Source: JBEKZQ01 sp049509675 (GTDB lineage Bacteria > Planctomycetota > Planctomycetia > Pirellulales > Thermoguttaceae). From it: a DNA stretch of 8,942 nt. Shown here piece by piece: positions 7,030-8,942 of this stretch; the stretch's first letter is position 1, and each line of letters starts with the position of its first letter. The stretch is taken from the NCBI GenBank assembly GCA_049509675.1, contig JBEKZQ010000262.1:1-8942 (forward strand). The letters run 5' to 3'. Below the pieces are notes generated by a model, which saw only the letters and a program-made list of their open reading frames with translations, made no database searches and was not told the origin of the DNA. Made by a program: the position numbers and the translations under genes.

Positions 7030-7167
7030 AGTGGTCTGTCCAACTTGAGTTTACGGGTGCCACGGTTGGCTTGTCCAACCGTGTTTCCAGCACTGCTGGG
7101 CAAGCCGGGCACCGACCGGAGGTTGGTCGTGGCACCCAACCGGTAACGTCGAAATGGACAGACCACT
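7030..7167. mobile_element. MITE-like inverted-repeat unit enclosing the palindromic element
   Basis: A perfect 13-bp inverted repeat, AGTGGTCTGTCCA at 7030-7042 and its complement at 7155-7167, flanks 112 bp with no coding capacity. That interior contains the 83-bp two-hairpin element. The form is that of a small non-autonomous element with terminal inverted repeats. I see no clear target-site duplication and no transposase, so mobility is inferred from structure only. Confidence 0.5.
7055..7137 (-). repeat. Dispersed two-hairpin palindromic element, copy 2 (83 bp, intergenic)
   Basis: The element is bounded by GGGTGCCACG (7055-7064) and CGTGGCACCC (7128-7137). It contains a perfect 9-bp hairpin CACGGTTGG / CCAACCGTG (7061-7069 and 7075-7083). 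A second, weaker hairpin follows, and then an extra 17-bp piece absent from copy 1 with its own short inverted repeat CGACC / GGTCG (7113-7117, 7125-7129). It is in reverse orientation relative to copy 1 at 1677-1741. Being downstream of the peptidase gene stop, it would form structures in the 3' end of that transcript. Confidence 0.9.
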
Positions 7168-7228
7168 AGCTCCTTTCCATTCTAACTGCTCCACATTCTA
7201 ACTTCTATCTCCTCACTCCTAACTCCTT
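7168..7228 (-). repeat. Heptamer array in mirrored orientation, right arm
   Basis: Read on the - strand, this stretch gives degenerate AGTTAGG-type units (GGAGTTAGGAGTGAGGAG, then AGTTAGA twice) with some spacing errors. It is the inverted counterpart of 6943-6991. The outermost 10 bp (AAGGAGTTAG at 6939-6948 and its complement at 7219-7228) match perfectly. Confidence 0.65.
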
Positions 7229-7233
7229 CCCTC

Positions 7234-8942
7234 TTAGACGCGCAGCGCGTCAAATACCGCAAACCACTGGTCCTTCGCCTTCAAAGTGTTCTCCTTCCTG
7301 GAAACCGACCGCAACTGCTCCTTGTGGGGCAAAGCGGCTGAAAGCAGGAGCTTGGATTGCGTTGCCGCCGACTTCTGCGACCCGTTGCTCCCACTGCCCG
7401 AACCGGTGGAACCGGCCGGCAGATAATTCACGGCAAAGCTCGACGCTCCTGCCGAATCGGTCAGCGTCGTGGTCGCGGCCTGCACCGTATTGCCCAAGAC
7501 CATATTGATCTGAACGGCGAACCAACTGGCGCTGTCGATGGGGCCCGTAATGCCGTTGATCGTCGCGGTGGCGTTGCTGAACGTCACGGAGTTGAAGTCG
7601 GCCAGCGGAAGGATGCCGGTGGCGGAAGACGGAGCCTCGACGATCCATTCCGCCGAGGACCGCTGGGCCAGCGGGGCCGCAAAGGAAACTGCGAAAGACT
7701 CGTTGGACTGGGTCGTGTCGGTAATCGACAACTGGAACTGCCCGCTAACGTACTGGACCGAGGCCGTAATCGCATCGCCCGCCGCGACCGTCAGGCTGCT
7801 GACCAGGTTCATGGCCTGCTGCGGATACATTTCGTACCAGACGTAATAGTGCGTCTGCCCGGCGACGATGTCGGAGCCGGTGCCGATTTGCTCGACGCTC
7901 GGGGAGCTTGCGGTAGCCCCATCCATGCCCACCCACACTGCGGAGTAAGCGGTGGTGTTGCTGCCACCGGTCACCGCCGGCACGTTCCACGAGCCGCTGA
8001 CCGCGGTTACCGACCCGGGCTTCGCCAAGGCGGCATAACCAGACCAGTTGCTGCTTTGCGCCTGGCTGGGAGGCGTGGTGCCGCCAGGGGTCGGCGGCGG
8101 AGTCGGGCTCGGGGCGGCGGTTACCGTGACCTGAACCGAAGCAGCAGCAAGCGGGTTCGTGGGGGCGGCATCGGTCAAAGTCAGCGTAGGCGTGCCCACC
8201 GAGGTGAATACCAACGAGAACGAGGTCGGCCCCTGGTTGTTGAACGCCACGTTGGCGGGCAGCGGCGTTCCATTCAACGTGGCAGTGCCGCCGGTGATGG
8301 AAAGCATCGCTTTGCCCGCATAGCCGGGCACCGGCTGGTTGTTGACATCCTCGGCCACTGCCTGGACCAACACCGGGACGCCGCTGGGCACAATGGGCGG
8401 CAGCAACAGCGCCAGATGCGTCGCCACACCCGGCGCAGGCGTCGGCGGCCCGGGCGGCGGCTGAACCACCGTGACCGGAACCGAAACAGCAGTCAGCGGG
8501 CTCGTGGTCGCGGTATCGGTCAACGTCAGCGTAGGAGTAGTGCCCACCCCGGCAAACACCAACGAGAACGGGGCGTTCCCTTGGTTGAACGTCACGTTGG
8601 CGGGCAGCGCGGCGCCGTTCAACGTGGCACTGCCGTTGGCGATGCTCAAGGTTGCCGTGCCCGCGTAGCTCGGCACGGGCTGGTTGTTGGCATCCTCGGC
8701 CAAGGCCATGACCTTCACCGGCAGTCCGCTGGGCACATCGGGCGGCAGCATCAGCACCAGGTGCGTGGCCGCAGCCGGAGTAGGCAGCGGAGTCGGGCTG
8801 GGCGCCGCCGTCACCGTGACCGTGATCGAACCCGTGAGTGAACTGGTGGTATTGTCGGTCAACGTCAACGTAGGCGTGCCCGTGGTAGTAAACAGCAACG
8901 AGAACGAGGCCTGACCCTGGTTGTCGAACGTCACGTTGGCGG
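7234..8942 (-). CDS. Secreted G1 (eqolisin) glutamic peptidase with N-terminal Ig-like repeats (5' end outside window)
   Basis: The frame runs off the right edge; the repeat unit at that edge is cut, so the N-terminus and signal peptide are missing. Numbering from the GTG at 8934: residues 1-53, 54-169 and 170-285 are Ig-like beta repeats (ATHLxLxLPPxVPSGxPV, AEDxNNQPVPxYAG, LPANVxFNxQG, TPTLTLTD). They are joined by Pro/Thr linkers such as APSPTPPPTPGG. Residues about 294-490 match peptidase family G1: SSNWSGYA, SGSWNVPAV, AVWVGMDG, VEQIGTGSD (Q349, the likely catalytic Gln), YYVWYEMYP and SAEWIVEAPS (E429 or E433 supplying the catalytic Glu), then ADFNSVTF. The fold is a beta sandwich using a Gln/Glu dyad, usually active at acid pH. 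The visible protein has no cysteine. A Gly/Ser linker and a charged tail ending DQWFAVFDALRV follow; there is no PEP-CTERM. Confidence 0.9.
   Translation of the reverse strand, partial: ANVTFDNQGQASFSLLFTTTGTPTLTLTDNTTSSLTGSITVTVTAAPSPTPLPTPAAATHLVLMLPPDVPSGLPVKVMALAEDANNQPVPSYAGTATLSIANGSATLNGAALPANVTFNQGNAPFSLVFAGVGTTPTLTLTDTATTSPLTAVSVPVTVVQPPPGPPTPAPGVATHLALLLPPIVPSGVPVLVQAVAEDVNNQPVPGYAGKAMLSITGGTATLNGTPLPANVAFNNQGPTSFSLVFTSVGTPTLTLTDAAPTNPLAAASVQVTVTAAPSPTPPPTPGGTTPPSQAQSSNWSGYAALAKPGSVTAVSGSWNVPAVTGGSNTTAYSAVWVGMDGATASSPSVEQIGTGSDIVAGQTHYYVWYEMYPQQAMNLVSSLTVAAGDAITASVQYVSGQFQLSITDTTQSNESFAVSFAAPLAQRSSAEWIVEAPSSATGILPLADFNSVTFSNATATINGITGPIDSASWFAVQINMVLGNTVQAATTTLTDSAGASSFAVNYLPAGSTGSGSGSNGSQKSAATQSKLLLSAALPHKEQLRSVSRKENTLKAKDQWFAVFDALRV
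8080..8942 (-). repeat. Ig-like repeat array of the G1 peptidase (about 340-bp units)
   Basis: Near-identical stretches of the form GTCAACGTCAGCGTAGG (+ strand) recur at 8174, 8519 and 8858, spacings of 345 and 339 bp, about 115 residues per unit. Two units are complete and the third is cut by the window edge, so the array continues outside. The units probably serve as surface-exposed spacers or binding modules. Confidence 0.85.

Noticed and set aside
7357..8841. Long open frame (494 codons) on the + strand opposite the G1 peptidase
   Set aside because: Arg/Gly-rich with no recognisable domain; the - strand encodes unmistakable Ig-like and G1 motifs.

Overview
The window looks like planctomycete DNA (probably Pirellulales or a relative). 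This is inferred from the high GC content, the operon of planctomycete-type hypothetical proteins, a PEP-CTERM surface protein with autotransporter-type beta-strand repeats, and palindromic repeats scattered in and between genes. No rRNA, tRNA, CRISPR array or transposase gene was seen.

Left half (1-4339, + strand): four tightly coupled genes. They are (1) the C-terminal part of a large coiled-coil and Gly/Ser-rich protein cut by the left edge, (2) a secreted protein with a possible CsgG/TolB-N-like domain followed by a carbohydrate-binding-like jelly roll, (3) a radical SAM/SPASM enzyme of the TIGR04053 type, and (4) a small cupin. The junctions are ATGA, ATGA and TAATG, so the genes are very probably co-transcribed and translationally coupled. 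The radical SAM enzyme and the cupin are the likely functional pair; no substrate peptide is visible.

Middle (4340-4517): a 178-bp gap between convergent transcription units, holding a degenerate G/C-rich stem-loop.

Right half (4518-8942, - strand): two exported proteins. A secreted protein cut by the right edge has proline-linked Ig-like repeats followed by a peptidase family G1 (eqolisin, glutamic peptidase) domain. Downstream of it on the same strand is an 804-residue PEP-CTERM protein built from about eight copies of a beta-strand repeat. The 301 bp between them contain almost nothing but nested repeats: heptamer arrays in mirrored orientation outside, a 13-bp perfect inverted repeat inside them, and an 83-bp two-hairpin palindromic element at the centre.

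The most notable unexplained signal is that two-hairpin element. A second copy, in opposite orientation and matching at 50 of 53 aligned positions, lies at 1677-1741 inside the reading frame of gene 2. There it encodes part of a 50-residue extension in front of the apparent signal peptide. A different perfect stem-loop ends gene 1. Palindromic repeats therefore appear to have reshaped both coding ends at that operon junction.
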